A stretch of DNA of 64,000 nucleotides from RGDT01 sp964630925 (GCA_964630925.1 CAZVZK010000025.1:1-64000), one strand, 5' to 3'; positions 42,578 to 56,066 are shown, counted from the stretch's first letter. Notes: a model not told the origin generated them from the letters alone. Made by a program: numbers and translations.

Positions 42578-43273
42578 ATGAAGTGGCCTGACTGGGGCGG
42601 CATGTTCATCCCGGACCTCTCCCTGCTGGAGTCGTTCGCCCGCGCCTCCGCCGTCTACCTCGGCCTGCTCATCCTCTTCCGCGTCGTCCTCAAACGCCAG
42701 GCCGGGAGCCTCGGCCTGCCCGACATCATGCTCGTCGTCCTCGTCTCCGAGTGCGTCTCGCCGGCCCTCGGCGCCGAGTCGAAGTCCGTGACCAACGGCC
42801 TCGTCGCCGTCGCCGCCCTCCTCTTCTGGAGCTACGCCCTCGACCGCCTCAGCAACCACTGGCCCTGGCTGGAGCGCCTCCTCGAGCCGGAGCCGGTCCC
42901 CCTCGTCCGCGACGGCCAGACGCTGACCAGGAACATGGAGGCCGAGGGCATCTCCCGCGAGGAGCTGGAGGCCCAGATCCGCGCACAGGGGGTCGCCGAC
43001 ATCCGGCACGTCCGCTCGGCCATCCTGGAGTCGGACGGCCAGGTGAGCGTCATCCGCGCCGAGGCCTCCTCGCGGCCCGATTCCCCCCCCGAAACCCTGG
43101 AGGACGCCCTCGGCCAGTACCGCGCCGCGGCATCCAACCTTGAAGCCGCCCTGCGGCGACACGAGGAGGCCGCTCGGGCCGCTCGGGAGGCCCTCCGGGG
43201 CGTGAAAATGGCGTCGGAAATGTCGGCGGAATCGGCGCCGGAAGCGCCCCCGGACGGTGCCGTCCGCGTATAA
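42578..43273 (+). CDS. DUF421 (YetF-like) membrane protein
   Basis: A 231-residue membrane protein. Two to three helices open it (ASAVYLGLLILFRVVLKRQ, GLPDIMLVVLVSECVSPAL, LVAVAALLFWSYALDRL). The cytosolic DUF421 domain follows (PVPLVRDGQTLTRNMEAEGISREELEAQIRAQGV). The C-terminal 60 residues form an Ala-rich helix not usual for the family. YetF/DUF421 proteins have no agreed role; spore-related and cell-envelope functions are described in Bacillus. The gene is divergent from the HNH gene. Confidence 0.85.
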   Translation: MKWPDWGGMFIPDLSLLESFARASAVYLGLLILFRVVLKRQAGSLGLPDIMLVVLVSECVSPALGAESKSVTNGLVAVAALLFWSYALDRLSNHWPWLERLLEPEPVPLVRDGQTLTRNMEAEGISREELEAQIRAQGVADIRHVRSAILESDGQVSVIRAEASSRPDSPPETLEDALGQYRAAASNLEAALRRHEEAARAAREALRGVKMASEMSAESAPEAPPDGAVRV

Positions 43274-43330
43274 TGTAAGTGTGATCAGAGACTGCATTTC
43301 CGACCGAATCCTTGCCATTCCGGAGACCAT

Positions 43331-43729
43331 ATGAACGACCCGATCCAGGAGGGGCTCCTGCCCTTCCCACAGGTGGCCGCGCCCGGCCCCGCCGTCGCCG
43401 TCATGGGCCCGCCCGCGCCCGACGCCGCCCGCAGCGCCGCCGGACGCGAGGGCGCGCGGCGCCTCGTGGAGCTGGCCCGCCTGGGGAAGCGCTACGAGGA
43501 GGAGCACGGCCTGAAGCCCGGCTGGCAGCGCCGCCGCCAGCTCATCCAGCTCGGCAAGCGTTACGAGGTGGAGCACGGCCTGCGGCCCGCCCGCGTGAAG
43601 CGACGCAAGAAGGAGGACGCCTGGAAGGACCTGGTGTCCGCCCTCGCCGTCCTCGTCCGCCCCAGCCAGCGCGATACGGCGCTGCGGCTCCTGGCGGCGT
43701 TGCGGCCCGAGGCGGCCCCGGCGGCGTAA
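43331..43729 (+). CDS. Hypothetical protein with duplicated helical motif
   Basis: A 132-residue protein of unknown family. Near residues 50-90 a motif is duplicated: LGKRYEEEHGLKP and LGKRYEVEHGLRP, each preceded by an Arg-rich helix (RRLVELAR, RRQLIQ). The flanks are low-complexity Ala/Pro and a basic stretch (KRRKKED). No signal peptide. The duplication and basic surface suggest a nucleic-acid-binding or scaffold function, which is inference only. A hairpin follows at 43794. Confidence 0.5.
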   Translation: MNDPIQEGLLPFPQVAAPGPAVAVMGPPAPDAARSAAGREGARRLVELARLGKRYEEEHGLKPGWQRRRQLIQLGKRYEVEHGLRPARVKRRKKEDAWKDLVSALAVLVRPSQRDTALRLLAALRPEAAPAA

Positions 43730-43793
43730 CCGCCCTCTGCCGGGGCGGCGAGGCCCCTGGCCCGCCTTCTTCGACACGCCGGGGGCGAGGAGG

Positions 43794-43850
43794 CCGGAAA
43801 GCCGAGGCGGCCCGTGCGCGACATCGCACGGGCCGCCTCTGGCTTTCCGG
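43794..43850 (+). terminator. Long hairpin terminator
   Basis: The outer arms CCGGAAAGCC and GGCTTTCCGG and the inner GGCGGCCCGTGCG against CGCACGGGCCGCC pair with a short loop, stem about 25 bases with small bulges. It lies after the small gene ending at 43729. It overlaps the GTG at 43814, making that codon an unlikely start for the following gene. Confidence 0.7.
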
Positions 43851-43917
43851 TGTTGAATCGCTACACCGACAGTCGTACGCGCCCGTGCCGCCGCCACGCC
43901 TCGACACCCGCGCCGCC

Positions 43918-43923
43918 GGAGGA
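43918..43923 (+). promoter_or_regulatory. Ribosome binding site pointing to a TTG start
   Basis: GGAGGA lies 7 bases before TTG 43931. It supports that non-ATG start for the long membrane protein. Confidence 0.6.
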
Positions 43924-43930
43924 CTCTGCC

Positions 43931-46900
43931 TTGCCCGCCTTGATGCTCGGCCTCTTCGCCCTCACACTCTTCGTGTCGGCCACGCTCCTCTTCCTCATCG
44001 AGCCGATGGTCGGCAAGCTCATGCTCCCCCTGCTGGGCGGCACCCCGGCGGTGTGGAACACGTGCATGCTCTTCTTCCAGGCCGTCCTCCTCGCCGGCTA
44101 CCTCTACGCCCACCTCACCACCAAGTACCTCGGGCCACGCAAGCAGGCCTGGCTGCACCTCGGCGTCCTCGTCCTGCCGCTGCTGTTCTTCGCCGTCAAC
44201 GGCCCGCTCACCGTCAACGCCGGCCTCATCGAGGGCCGCGAGGGCAGCCCCATCCTCGCCCTGCTGCTCGTGCTGACCGTCAGCATCTTCATCCCCATGT
44301 TCGTCGTCTGCACCAGCGCCTCCGTCCTGCAGCGCTGGTTCGCCGACACCGACCACCCCGCCGCCCGCGACCCCTACTTCCTGTACGGCGCGTCGAACCT
44401 CGGCTCCATGCTCGCCCTCGTCGCCTACCCGCTCTACGTCGAGCCGACCTTCACCCTGGCCAACCAGCGCCTCTACTGGTGCTTCGGCTTCGCCATCCTC
44501 GCCGCCCTCATCGCCCTGTGCGCCTACATGATGTTCCAGGCCAACCCGCCCGCGGCCAAGGCCATCCCCGCAGGCCCCACCAGGGGCGGCGCCGGCGCCG
44601 GCAGCACGGGGGTCACGGCGGCACAGGAGGGCGTGCGCAAGGACGCCCCCACGGCCCTCCTCGACGAGCGCGAGTCGGCCCCCGTCACCTGGCTGCGGCG
44701 GCTACGCTGGACCCTGCTCTCCGTCGTCCCCTCCAGCCTGATGCTCGGCGTCACCACGTACATCACCACGGATATCGCGGCCATTCCCCTGCTGTGGGTG
44801 CTGCCCCTGGCCCTGTACCTGCTCACGTTCATCATCGTCTTCGCCGTCTTCAAGCCGATGACGCAGAACATCGTCATCTTCGCCCTCGTCTGGATCCTCG
44901 CCCTCTTCCTCGGCTTCTACCTCACGCCGCAGTTCTTCAAGGAGAACAGCATCATCCGCTGGGTCATCATGGTCGGCTCACTCGGCGCCTGCCTGTGGGC
45001 CTTCCAGATCTTCACCCTGCGCGACAAGGAGCTGATCCATCACGTCATGGTGATGGTCATGCCGCTGCTCGTCCTCCTCCTCATCTTCATCATGCTCGCC
45101 GAGATCTCGGCCACCATCCACGCCAAGATCGCGCTGCACCTCGTCACCCTCTTCATCGTGTCGATGGTGTGCCACGGCGAATTGGCCCGCGACCGCCCCG
45201 CGCCCGAGCACCTGACCGAGTTCTTCCTCATCATGTCGGTGGGCGGCGTCATCGGCGGGCTGTTCAACGCCCTGTTCGCGCCGGTCGCCTTTCACGCCAT
45301 CATCGAGTACCAGCTCATGATGATGGTCGCCTGCCTGCTCGTGCCGGCGCTGGGGTTCAGCAAGGACAACCTCTGGGCGCGCCGCGCCGACCTCGCCCTC
45401 GCCGCCGTCTTCTTCCTCGTCGGCGGGCTGCTCCTGTACATGTACTGGGGCGACTTCCGCGAGAAGTTCACCAACCCCGACAGCCCCAAGGCCATGACGT
45501 GGTCGAGCTTCCCACTCCTCGACTGGTCGCGCGCCGCCTACGCCTTCATCCCCGGCCTGCTCTTCGGCTGCCTCGCCGCGTGGCAGGCCTGGGGCACGCC
45601 CCCCGCCGAGGAGGGCGACAGGCCGCAGGACCACTGGCTCGACCGCACCCTCGATGTGGTGCTGCCGCTGGGGCTCTTCGTCCTCGTCCTCGGGCTGTAC
45701 TGGGGCCTGCCGTCGAAACACGTCCGCGGGCGCGTCGGCGGCTTCGCCGAATTACTGGGGCTGATGGGCGACGATGGCCATGGCCAGTTCCGCAACATCC
45801 TGATGTTCGGCCTGCCGGCGGTGCTGTGCTACACCTTCGTCGAGCGCTCGGTGCGTTTCGGCCTCGGCGTGGGCGCCATCCTCCTCGCCGCCGGCATGTC
45901 GCAGTCGATCCGCGAGGGCACGCTGCACCAGGAACGCAGCTTCTTCGGCGTGCTGAAGGTCGAGCACAGCTACTCGCGCTACCCCGAGGACCGGCGCTAC
46001 CAGGCCGAGACCTACTACGAGGTCCACCGCCTCGTCCACGGCACCACGCTGCACGGCAAGCAGTTCCTCGAGCCGGCGCTGCGTAACCTGCCGTCGTCGT
46101 ACTACCACTCGACGGGGCCGGTGGGGCAGCTCATCCGCGCCTACAACCACGACCCGAACCGCGGCATCGCCGTCATCGGCCTGGGCACGGGCACCGTGGC
46201 GGCCTACGGCCTGCCCGGCCAGGTGCTGGACTACTACGACATCGACGCCCAGGTGATCGACATCGCCTTCGACACCAACGAGTTCTTCACCTACATCGAG
46301 GACGCCGAGGCGCGCGGCACGAAGATCGGCGTGATCCTGGGCGACGCCCGCCTGACGTTCGACCCGAACAACCCCGCCCACCGGCGGAGCGACATGCGCG
46401 GCGTGCCGCGCCTGCTGCCCCTCCACCGGCGCACCGGCGAGGCCAGGCCCGAGCGCAAGTTCGGGACGCCGCTGTCCGTGGATGACAAGTACGGGCTGAT
46501 CTTCGCGGACGCCTTCTCCAGCGACGCCATCCCCGTCCACCTGATCACCAAGGAGGCGGTGGAGATCTACCTGCGGCGGCTCCTGGACGACGGCGTCCTG
46601 TGCGTCCACATCAGCAACCGCTACCTCGACCTCGCCCCCGTCCTCGCCAACATCGTCAGCGACCTGCGGGCGAAGGGCGTGACCGACGGCAAGGGCAAGG
46701 TGATCGCGCAGGTGCCGGACCTCGTCGCCTACGACATGAGCGACGACGACGAGACGGCGCCCGGCAAGAGCCGCTCTCACTGGATCGTCATCTCGCGCAA
46801 GAAGGAGAACCTGCGGAAGCTGTGGGACGTGCCGCTCACGCACACCGACGACGGGCAGCTCGCCGCCATCGGCCTGGACTGCTGGCTGTCGCAGAGCCAG

Positions 46901-47872
46901 GGGCTGCTGGCGCCCTCGGGCGTGGCCCTGGCCTGCCGGGCCATCGCCGAGCAGGCGACGCTGCGGGCGGCGGAGGAGGAGGGCCGGCCGTACGTCAAGC
47001 CCGAGGAGATGACGAAGTACAACGAGGCGCTCGCCAAGAAGGACGGCAAGCCGCCGGTCCGCCCCCTGCCCATCTCGCGCACGAAGTGGGTGCCGCTGGA
47101 GACGAGCCACGACATGGACGAGCGCGTGGCGGCGGCCCGCAAGGAGCTGGCGGCGGCGGAGAAGTACCTGACCGCCCTGCGCGGGCAGACGACGGCCGCC
47201 AAGGCGGAGCACGAGAAGGCGAAGGAGGCGCTGAAGAAGCCCCAGGACGAGTACAAGAAGATGCTGGAGGAGGAGAAGAAGCTGGAGGCGGAGCTGGAGG
47301 CGCTGCTCCTGGATAATACCGAGTACAAGAAGGCGCAGGACGCGGAGGCCGACCTGATCGCGCTGATCAAGAGGGAGGAGGACGCCAGGGCGCGCGAGGC
47401 GCTGCAGGCGAAGCTCAAGGAGGCCGAGGCGCGGACGAAGAAGGTGCGCGAGGCGCGCGTCGCTGCCGACGCGAAGCTGGCGGCGCTGGACCGGAAGCTG
47501 AACGAGGCGAAGACGCAGGCCAAGGCGGCCAAGAAGCTGTACGACGAGGCAGCGGAGAAGGAGACCGAGCTGGAGAACCGCCATGAGTGGCTGAACTCCC
47601 GGCGCGGCGCCGTCGCGGTCTGGCACGGGCGGTTGGAGGAGCGCACCTCGGAGAAGGCGATCGAGAAGCGGCTGGACTACAACCGCCGCGTGGGCGTGTG
47701 GAACGACGACTTCTCGAACATCTGGAGCGTGTTCAGCAAGGACGACCTGCTCGCGGCGTGGCCGTTCTCCTCCACGACGACGTACCGGATCGGCATGGCA
47801 TTCGCCGGCCTCGTCCTCCTGCTGCTGCTCTACATGTGGGGGGTCTTCGACAAGGCCTTGAAGCCGCGCTGA
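43931..47872 (+). CDS. Spermidine-synthase-like membrane protein with coiled coil
   Basis: A protein of about 1313 residues. The N-terminal half has more than ten hydrophobic helices (LGLFALTLFVSATLLFLIEP...). A spermidine-synthase/methyltransferase-like domain is centred on IAVIGLGTGTVAAYGLPGQV (about residue 745) and YGLIFADAFSSDAIPVHL (about 854). Then come a Lys/Glu/Ala coiled coil (about 1060-1225) and one final membrane helix (IGMAFAGLVLLLLLYMWGVF). The fused membrane/SpdS family is known, but the coiled coil and extra helix are unusual. The start is TTG 43931, or ATG 43943. The substrate of the synthase domain is unknown. Confidence 0.8.
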   Translation: MPALMLGLFALTLFVSATLLFLIEPMVGKLMLPLLGGTPAVWNTCMLFFQAVLLAGYLYAHLTTKYLGPRKQAWLHLGVLVLPLLFFAVNGPLTVNAGLIEGREGSPILALLLVLTVSIFIPMFVVCTSASVLQRWFADTDHPAARDPYFLYGASNLGSMLALVAYPLYVEPTFTLANQRLYWCFGFAILAALIALCAYMMFQANPPAAKAIPAGPTRGGAGAGSTGVTAAQEGVRKDAPTALLDERESAPVTWLRRLRWTLLSVVPSSLMLGVTTYITTDIAAIPLLWVLPLALYLLTFIIVFAVFKPMTQNIVIFALVWILALFLGFYLTPQFFKENSIIRWVIMVGSLGACLWAFQIFTLRDKELIHHVMVMVMPLLVLLLIFIMLAEISATIHAKIALHLVTLFIVSMVCHGELARDRPAPEHLTEFFLIMSVGGVIGGLFNALFAPVAFHAIIEYQLMMMVACLLVPALGFSKDNLWARRADLALAAVFFLVGGLLLYMYWGDFREKFTNPDSPKAMTWSSFPLLDWSRAAYAFIPGLLFGCLAAWQAWGTPPAEEGDRPQDHWLDRTLDVVLPLGLFVLVLGLYWGLPSKHVRGRVGGFAELLGLMGDDGHGQFRNILMFGLPAVLCYTFVERSVRFGLGVGAILLAAGMSQSIREGTLHQERSFFGVLKVEHSYSRYPEDRRYQAETYYEVHRLVHGTTLHGKQFLEPALRNLPSSYYHSTGPVGQLIRAYNHDPNRGIAVIGLGTGTVAAYGLPGQVLDYYDIDAQVIDIAFDTNEFFTYIEDAEARGTKIGVILGDARLTFDPNNPAHRRSDMRGVPRLLPLHRRTGEARPERKFGTPLSVDDKYGLIFADAFSSDAIPVHLITKEAVEIYLRRLLDDGVLCVHISNRYLDLAPVLANIVSDLRAKGVTDGKGKVIAQVPDLVAYDMSDDDETAPGKSRSHWIVISRKKENLRKLWDVPLTHTDDGQLAAIGLDCWLSQSQGLLAPSGVALACRAIAEQATLRAAEEEGRPYVKPEEMTKYNEALAKKDGKPPVRPLPISRTKWVPLETSHDMDERVAAARKELAAAEKYLTALRGQTTAAKAEHEKAKEALKKPQDEYKKMLEEEKKLEAELEALLLDNTEYKKAQDAEADLIALIKREEDARAREALQAKLKEAEARTKKVREARVAADAKLAALDRKLNEAKTQAKAAKKLYDEAAEKETELENRHEWLNSRRGAVAVWHGRLEERTSEKAIEKRLDYNRRVGVWNDDFSNIWSVFSKDDLLAAWPFSSTTTYRIGMAFAGLVLLLLLYMWGVFDKALKPR

Positions 47873-47932
47873 GCGGCGAGGCCGGGCGTCTCGCCGGCGA
47901 GACGCCCCCGGCTCGAATGCCGCCGCCCGCCG

Positions 47933-48307
47933 TCACGCCCTGCCGATGACGGCGGCCTCGGCCAGCAGCGCCAGCCAGCAGGCCGAGGCCGCCGCGGCGA
48001 CGCCGAAGGCGTTGGCCGCGATCAGCCCGACGATGAAGAGGCCCGCGGGGACCAGCGCCAGCCCCGCGAGGCACGCGGCGGCCGGGGCGGCCCACGCGCC
48101 TTCGAAGGAGAGGACGCAGCCGGCGGCCGCGTAGAGCAGGCCCGCCAGCAACAGCCCGGCCAGCGTCGGGCCGCAACGCACCTCTCCGGGATGCCGGGCC
48201 TCACACACCAGCCAGGCCCAGCCGGCCACCAGGGCCAGCCCGGCGCCCAGCATCACGTTCACCGCCGCCACCGGCTCGCGCCAGGGATATTCTCGCTGAA
48301 GTGGCAT
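47933..48307 (-). CDS. Small four-helix membrane protein
   Basis: A 124-residue protein with about four hydrophobic helices: VMLGAGLALVAGWAWLV, LLLAGLLYAAAGCVL, ACLAGLALVPAGLFIVGLIA and FGVAAAASACWLALLAEAAV. The start is ATG 48307, preceded by a strong Shine-Dalgarno (repeated GGAGGA within 48311-48327). No family is recognised. It lies 60 bases downstream of, and convergent with, the long spermidine-synthase-like gene. A small transporter subunit or envelope component is possible. Confidence 0.5.
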   Translation of the reverse strand: MPLQREYPWREPVAAVNVMLGAGLALVAGWAWLVCEARHPGEVRCGPTLAGLLLAGLLYAAAGCVLSFEGAWAAPAAACLAGLALVPAGLFIVGLIAANAFGVAAAASACWLALLAEAAVIGRA

Positions 48308-48480
48308 GTCGAATCCTCCTCCTCCTCCGCGGCGGCGCTCGATGAGCCCCGTCTCGTTCCTGTTCCCCCCACCGACCGTTGCAAACCCGGTGCCGCCGCT
48401 CACCGCTTGAGGCTGCTTCATAGAACACGCAGGATGCGTGTTCCACGCCGGCGGACGGCCACCCCCCAATCCCCTGACTC

Positions 48481-50027
48481 TCACCGCCGATACGGCCCGT
48501 CGCGGAGCGTCTCGCGCTCGGCGAGCAGGACGTTCTCATTCACCTGACGGGCCTCGCCGCCCGACAGGATCCACTCGCGCTCGCCGAGGACGAGGAGGCT
48601 CAGGCGCGGCATGCCGGGCGCCCGCGCCAGGGCGCGGATGTCGGCCAGGCTCAGCGTCGGCCAGCCGACGACGGTCAGCGTGCACAGCGTCGGCAGGGCG
48701 TCGGAGCCGGCCAGGGCGGCGAGCGCCTCGGCGTTGTCCAGGCCGATGCGCAGGTGGCGGAGGCGCGGCCAGGGCTGGGCGAGCAGCTCGCGGACCTGAT
48801 CCGCGTTGAGAGGCGGGCCGTACTCGCCCAGCTCCAGGCGCAGCAGGTTCTTGCGGTAGGCGCCGTGGCGCAGGCCGGCCAGCTCGCCCTCGGTGAAGTG
48901 GTAGGTGTCGAAGCGGAGGTGGCGCAGGCCGGCGAGGCTCCTCCCGGCGAGGGCGTCGAGCGCCGGCGTGCCCTCCTCCGGGTAAGGGCCGTCGGGGTGG
49001 TCGAGGAACAGGCGGCGCAGCCGGCGGGCCTTGGGGCTCTGGGTGACGGGGGCGAGGATGTCGGTGAGGTAGGTGTAGCCCAGGCGGAGCGTCTCCAGCT
49101 CGCCCCAGGAGCGGAGGGAGGCGAAGCCGGGGATGTCGGCCACCGCCAGGCGAAAATCCTCCAGGGGGGCGGCGGCGAAGCTCCTGCCGAGGTCGGGCAG
49201 GGGGTCCGTCTGGTAGACGGTGCTGTAGCCGATGGAGTTGATGTTGTGCCAGACGTTGGCCCGGCGCAGGCCGCGCCACAGCGGCGTGCCGACGAGCCAG
49301 CCGTAGGCGTCGGCCCCCTCGTCCAGCTCGGAGCCGGAGCCGCTCTCCAGCATCAGCCTCGAGGGACGCCCGAGCGCGGGCACCAGCGTCGGCCAGAGCA
49401 TCACGTCGCCCTGACGCCAGGAGAACGCGTCCAGGGCGGGCAGGTCGATCTCGGCGGCGAACGCCTCGGGCGTCGGGCCGCCCCCGCCCTCCGGATCCCA
49501 CAGCCCGGATTCGAGGAACAGCTCACGCAGGCCGGCGAGGTGCTTGCAGCCGCAAAGGAGGTGCCGCGCCGTGTGGCGGTACCAGCGGCACAGGCCGAGC
49601 AGGCGCAGCCGCGCCAGCTCGCCGCGCCGCGCCACGGCCCTGGCCGCCGCCTCCTCCTTCGCCGGGTACAGCACCAGCTCCTCCAGCGGGGCCCGCTTCC
49701 ACGCGGCGGGCTTCGCCGCGAGGTAATCCTCGGGCGACAGGGCCACGCCGGCGGGCATCCCGCGGCCGAACCAGACACGCACGCCGGGGATGTGGTCGAT
49801 CCACGGCTCCTTCGGCTCGACGGCGAACGACGCCGAGCGCAGGTGCCGCGCCAGCGTCTCGGGGTAGGCGTCGTCGGCCTCGTCCATGCGGGCCAGCGCG
49901 ACGCCGGTGCGGACGAACGTGCCACGCTCCTCCTCGCCGTGCTCCTCCAGCCAGTCGGCGAGGACGAGACGCGGGCCGTCGTCGTGCGGCTCGTCGGCCG
50001 CGGCCTGGAACAGACGTGCTCGCTCGG

Positions 50028-50031
<4 letters not shown>
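48481..50031 (-). CDS. TIGR02996 domain leucine-rich-repeat protein, operonic copy
   Basis: A 516-residue protein. TIGR02996 at the N-terminus (FQAAADEPHDDGPRLVLADWLEEHG) is followed by irregular leucine-rich repeats, as in the paralogue at 20754-22298. The ATG at 50031 overlaps the kinase stop by 4 bases (ATGA), so translation is coupled, a direct sign that the LRR protein works with the kinase above it. No membrane segment is seen. LRR surfaces often serve as partners of kinases; the role here is inferred. In-frame residues before 50031 are excluded by the overlap. Confidence 0.88.
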
Positions 50032-53485
<3,454 letters not shown>

Positions 53486-53489
<4 letters not shown>

Positions 53490-54127
53490 GGCTCCCCCTG
53501 CTCCTCGACCCAGCGGTAGACGGCCTTGAGGTAGTCGGGGCGGACCTCCTCGCCGCGGAGGCGGGTGAGCTGCCCGGCGACGCGCTCGAAGGCGGCCTCG
53601 AAGCGGTGGCGGGCGCGGTCCTGCTCGGCGCGGCCGGGGCCGCCGACCTCGACCCAGCTCTCGCCGCGCGCCCAGCGTGCGGCGAGGAGTCGTTCGGCGT
53701 CGGTGAGGCGGCGGCGGATCTCGCGGTGCTCGTCGCGCCAGCCGGCGATGCTGCCGGGGCCGGGGCTGGCCACGCGGACGCCCTCCAACACGTCGCCGGC
53801 CTCGGCGCGGCGGTAGTCACGTTCCTGGGCGCCCTCGTGGCGGACGCGGTCGAGGAAGGAGTTGTAGGCCATGCGGTTGAGCAGGGCGAGGAGCTGGGCG
53901 GGGGACTGGAGGTCGAAGCGTCCGGCGGCGGCGTGGGTGCAGAACTTGACGAGGACGGCCTGGACGACGTCGAGGGAGTCGAAGTGACGGCGCAGGCCGC
54001 CGCCGCCCAGGAGGGCGCGGACGGCGAGGCGGACCTCGGGCTCGTAGTGGCGCACGAGGTCGGAGAGGGCGGCGGCGTCGCCGGCGCGCACCTTGATGAG
54101 GAGGTCGGAGAAGGCCTCGTCGGGCAT
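53486..54127 (-). CDS. ECF-type RNA polymerase sigma factor
   Basis: A 213-residue sigma factor. Region 2 is visible in DLVRHYEPEVRLAVRALLGG and SLDVVQAVLVKFCTHAA, with PAQLLALLNRMAYNSFLDRVRH. Region 4 (LTDAERLLAARWARGESWVEVG) is weak and contains no clear helix-turn-helix match. This is the planctomycete ECF type linked to Ser/Thr kinases. It is first in the sigma-kinase-LRR operon, each junction overlapping by 4 bases. The start at 54127 follows a GAGGAG-type ribosome binding site. Confidence 0.88.
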
Positions 54128-54270
54128 GGTTCGCTCCTCTTCCCCCCGATTGTATCACGTCGGGCGGGGCCGGAAAATCGTGCCGCCGGTTCGGATCGGG
54201 CCGGGACCTCCGTTCCTCATTCAGCGGGACGTTCGTCCCGTGACGGATTCCGGTTACCGAGAGGCCATCC

Positions 54271-55821
54271 ATGTCCGCCGAGCTGCTCAAGGACCCTCCC
54301 TTCCCCACGGGGACCCTGTACGGGCTGGACCGGTGCCATCAGTTCTGGGCCGTCGCCGTCGATTCCCTGGTGGACAACAAGACCATCAAGGGGTCGGTGC
54401 TGCTGCACGGCGACCTCAAGACGCGTTACCCGTTCAAGTGGGCGGCCTGCATCGACCGCGGCAGGTTCGTGGCCGCGTACACCACCCCGAAATCGGTGGG
54501 CACCTTCGAATTCACCATCACGCACACCAACCCGGTGCGGGTCAAGGTCGAGTTCTACGACGGCGCCGCCACCTGCTACGGGGGTCTGGACGTGTCGGGC
54601 AGGGCCAACTTCGTCAAATGGGCCGCGAACCCCTTCGCCAACCACTGTTACCTCGAACGGCTCGGCGAGGCGATCAAGCGCTCGATCAATTACATCGAGG
54701 AGGACTTGCGCGAGCAGTTCGCCCTGATCCGCGACAACTGGAAGTTGATGGCCGGCATCTTCGTCGTGTGGGCCGGCCTGCAGCTCACCCCCGTGGGGTG
54801 GCTGGCCACCATCGCCCTCACCGCCTGGGGGCTGGTGGGCAACGTGCAGATCGCCATCGAGGCGGCCGGCCACCTGTACGACTTCCTCGCCGGCGCGTCC
54901 AACTGCCAGAACCAGGCCGACATGAACGCCGCCGCACAGGCGTTCTCCAAATTCGTGGCCCTGGTCGGCGTGCAGCTGATGTTCACGCTCCTCGTCAAGG
55001 TCGGCGTCAAGCTGACCAAGAAGGCCGCCGCCGCCGCCGCCCGTTCCACCTGGAAGTACCTGGGCAAGCCCCTCGCCCACTGGCAGCAGTTGATGCACCG
55101 CTATTACGTCAGCAAGTTCGGCGGCAAGAAGCCCCCGCGCAAGCCCGCCAAGCCGGAGAGCGAGGTCACCGCCATGTCCTGGCTCAAGAAGCACCTCGGC
55201 AAGTCGATCCCCGACAACGAGCACGGCAACCACACGATCTGCAGCATGCTCGACGACATGAACCTCGCCGGGGACGTCAAGGTGCGGAAGCTGCCCGCCG
55301 GCACCGACGTCGACATGTACGTCGGGGCCAACGGCAAGCTCGGCATCTTCTGCACCAAGGGCGGCACCAACCCGACCAAGCTGGGGGTCAACCTCGCTGG
55401 CCGCGAGAAGGTCACCATGAGGCTGACCAAGGATATCGAGGTGCTGGAGTCCACCGCCCTGGACACCATCGACACCTGGACCACCTCGCAGGGCCTGTAC
55501 GTCAAGGGCGGCGGGCTGCAGGTCATCCTCCCCGAGACCGGGGCCCAGTTGCTCGGCAACGGGACCCTCACCCGCATCACTTCCGTCAGCCCGGCGGTCC
55601 TCGCGGCCGGCGACACCATAGCCGGCTCCGTCGTCGCCCTCCTGAAGACCATGCGCGGTGTCGTGGGCATGTGCGACCCGGACATCACACCCGACGCCCT
55701 CGGCCCCGAGATCCTCGACTACGCCGATGCGAACCCCGGCGACGAGTCGCACCTCTGCCCCCAGCCCATCTATCACGATGACGGCAATACCGTCATGAGG
55801 GGAGGTAACCGCAACTTCTAA
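54271..55821 (+). CDS. Polymorphic-toxin-like protein (tentative)
   Basis: A 516-residue protein of unclear family. Residues 1-115 are beta-rich (CHQFWAVAVDSLVDNKTIKG, GTFEFTITHTNPVRVKVEFYDG). Residues about 150-260 contain two or three membrane-like helices: LMAGIFVVWAGLQLTPVGWLA and FVALVGVQLMFTLLVKVGV, with SNCQNQADMNAAAQAF between. That arrangement resembles the DUF6861-type pre-toxin region of secreted effectors. A Lys/Pro linker (KKPPRKPAKPE) precedes a compact C-terminal domain (about 295-516) that would be the effector. No catalytic motif is certain and no immunity gene is obvious. Confidence 0.35.
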   Translation: MSAELLKDPPFPTGTLYGLDRCHQFWAVAVDSLVDNKTIKGSVLLHGDLKTRYPFKWAACIDRGRFVAAYTTPKSVGTFEFTITHTNPVRVKVEFYDGAATCYGGLDVSGRANFVKWAANPFANHCYLERLGEAIKRSINYIEEDLREQFALIRDNWKLMAGIFVVWAGLQLTPVGWLATIALTAWGLVGNVQIAIEAAGHLYDFLAGASNCQNQADMNAAAQAFSKFVALVGVQLMFTLLVKVGVKLTKKAAAAAARSTWKYLGKPLAHWQQLMHRYYVSKFGGKKPPRKPAKPESEVTAMSWLKKHLGKSIPDNEHGNHTICSMLDDMNLAGDVKVRKLPAGTDVDMYVGANGKLGIFCTKGGTNPTKLGVNLAGREKVTMRLTKDIEVLESTALDTIDTWTTSQGLYVKGGGLQVILPETGAQLLGNGTLTRITSVSPAVLAAGDTIAGSVVALLKTMRGVVGMCDPDITPDALGPEILDYADANPGDESHLCPQPIYHDDGNTVMRGGNRNF

Positions 55822-56066
55822 CGCGGCCCTCTCGCTCGCCCGTCGGCGTCGCGTCTGCAATTCTTACACCCCGGCCCTACACGCCCCGGCAGGCCCACCC
55901 GGCACCGCCGGGCCAGCACGCCACGCCACAAGTGTTTGCCCCCCAAGGGAGGTGCGACCCGTCCGAAAAAAATCCACCCCTCCTGCGTCGGATTGGTATC
56001 GGGATTGCATCTGTACCCGACACGAGACGAACGCCCTCACATCCGAATGCCGATCAGGAGGACGCC

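Noticed and set aside
43312..46086. 924-codon plus-strand frame overlapping the spermidine-synthase-like gene
   Set aside because: Pro/Arg/His-rich shadow reading in another frame; no domain.
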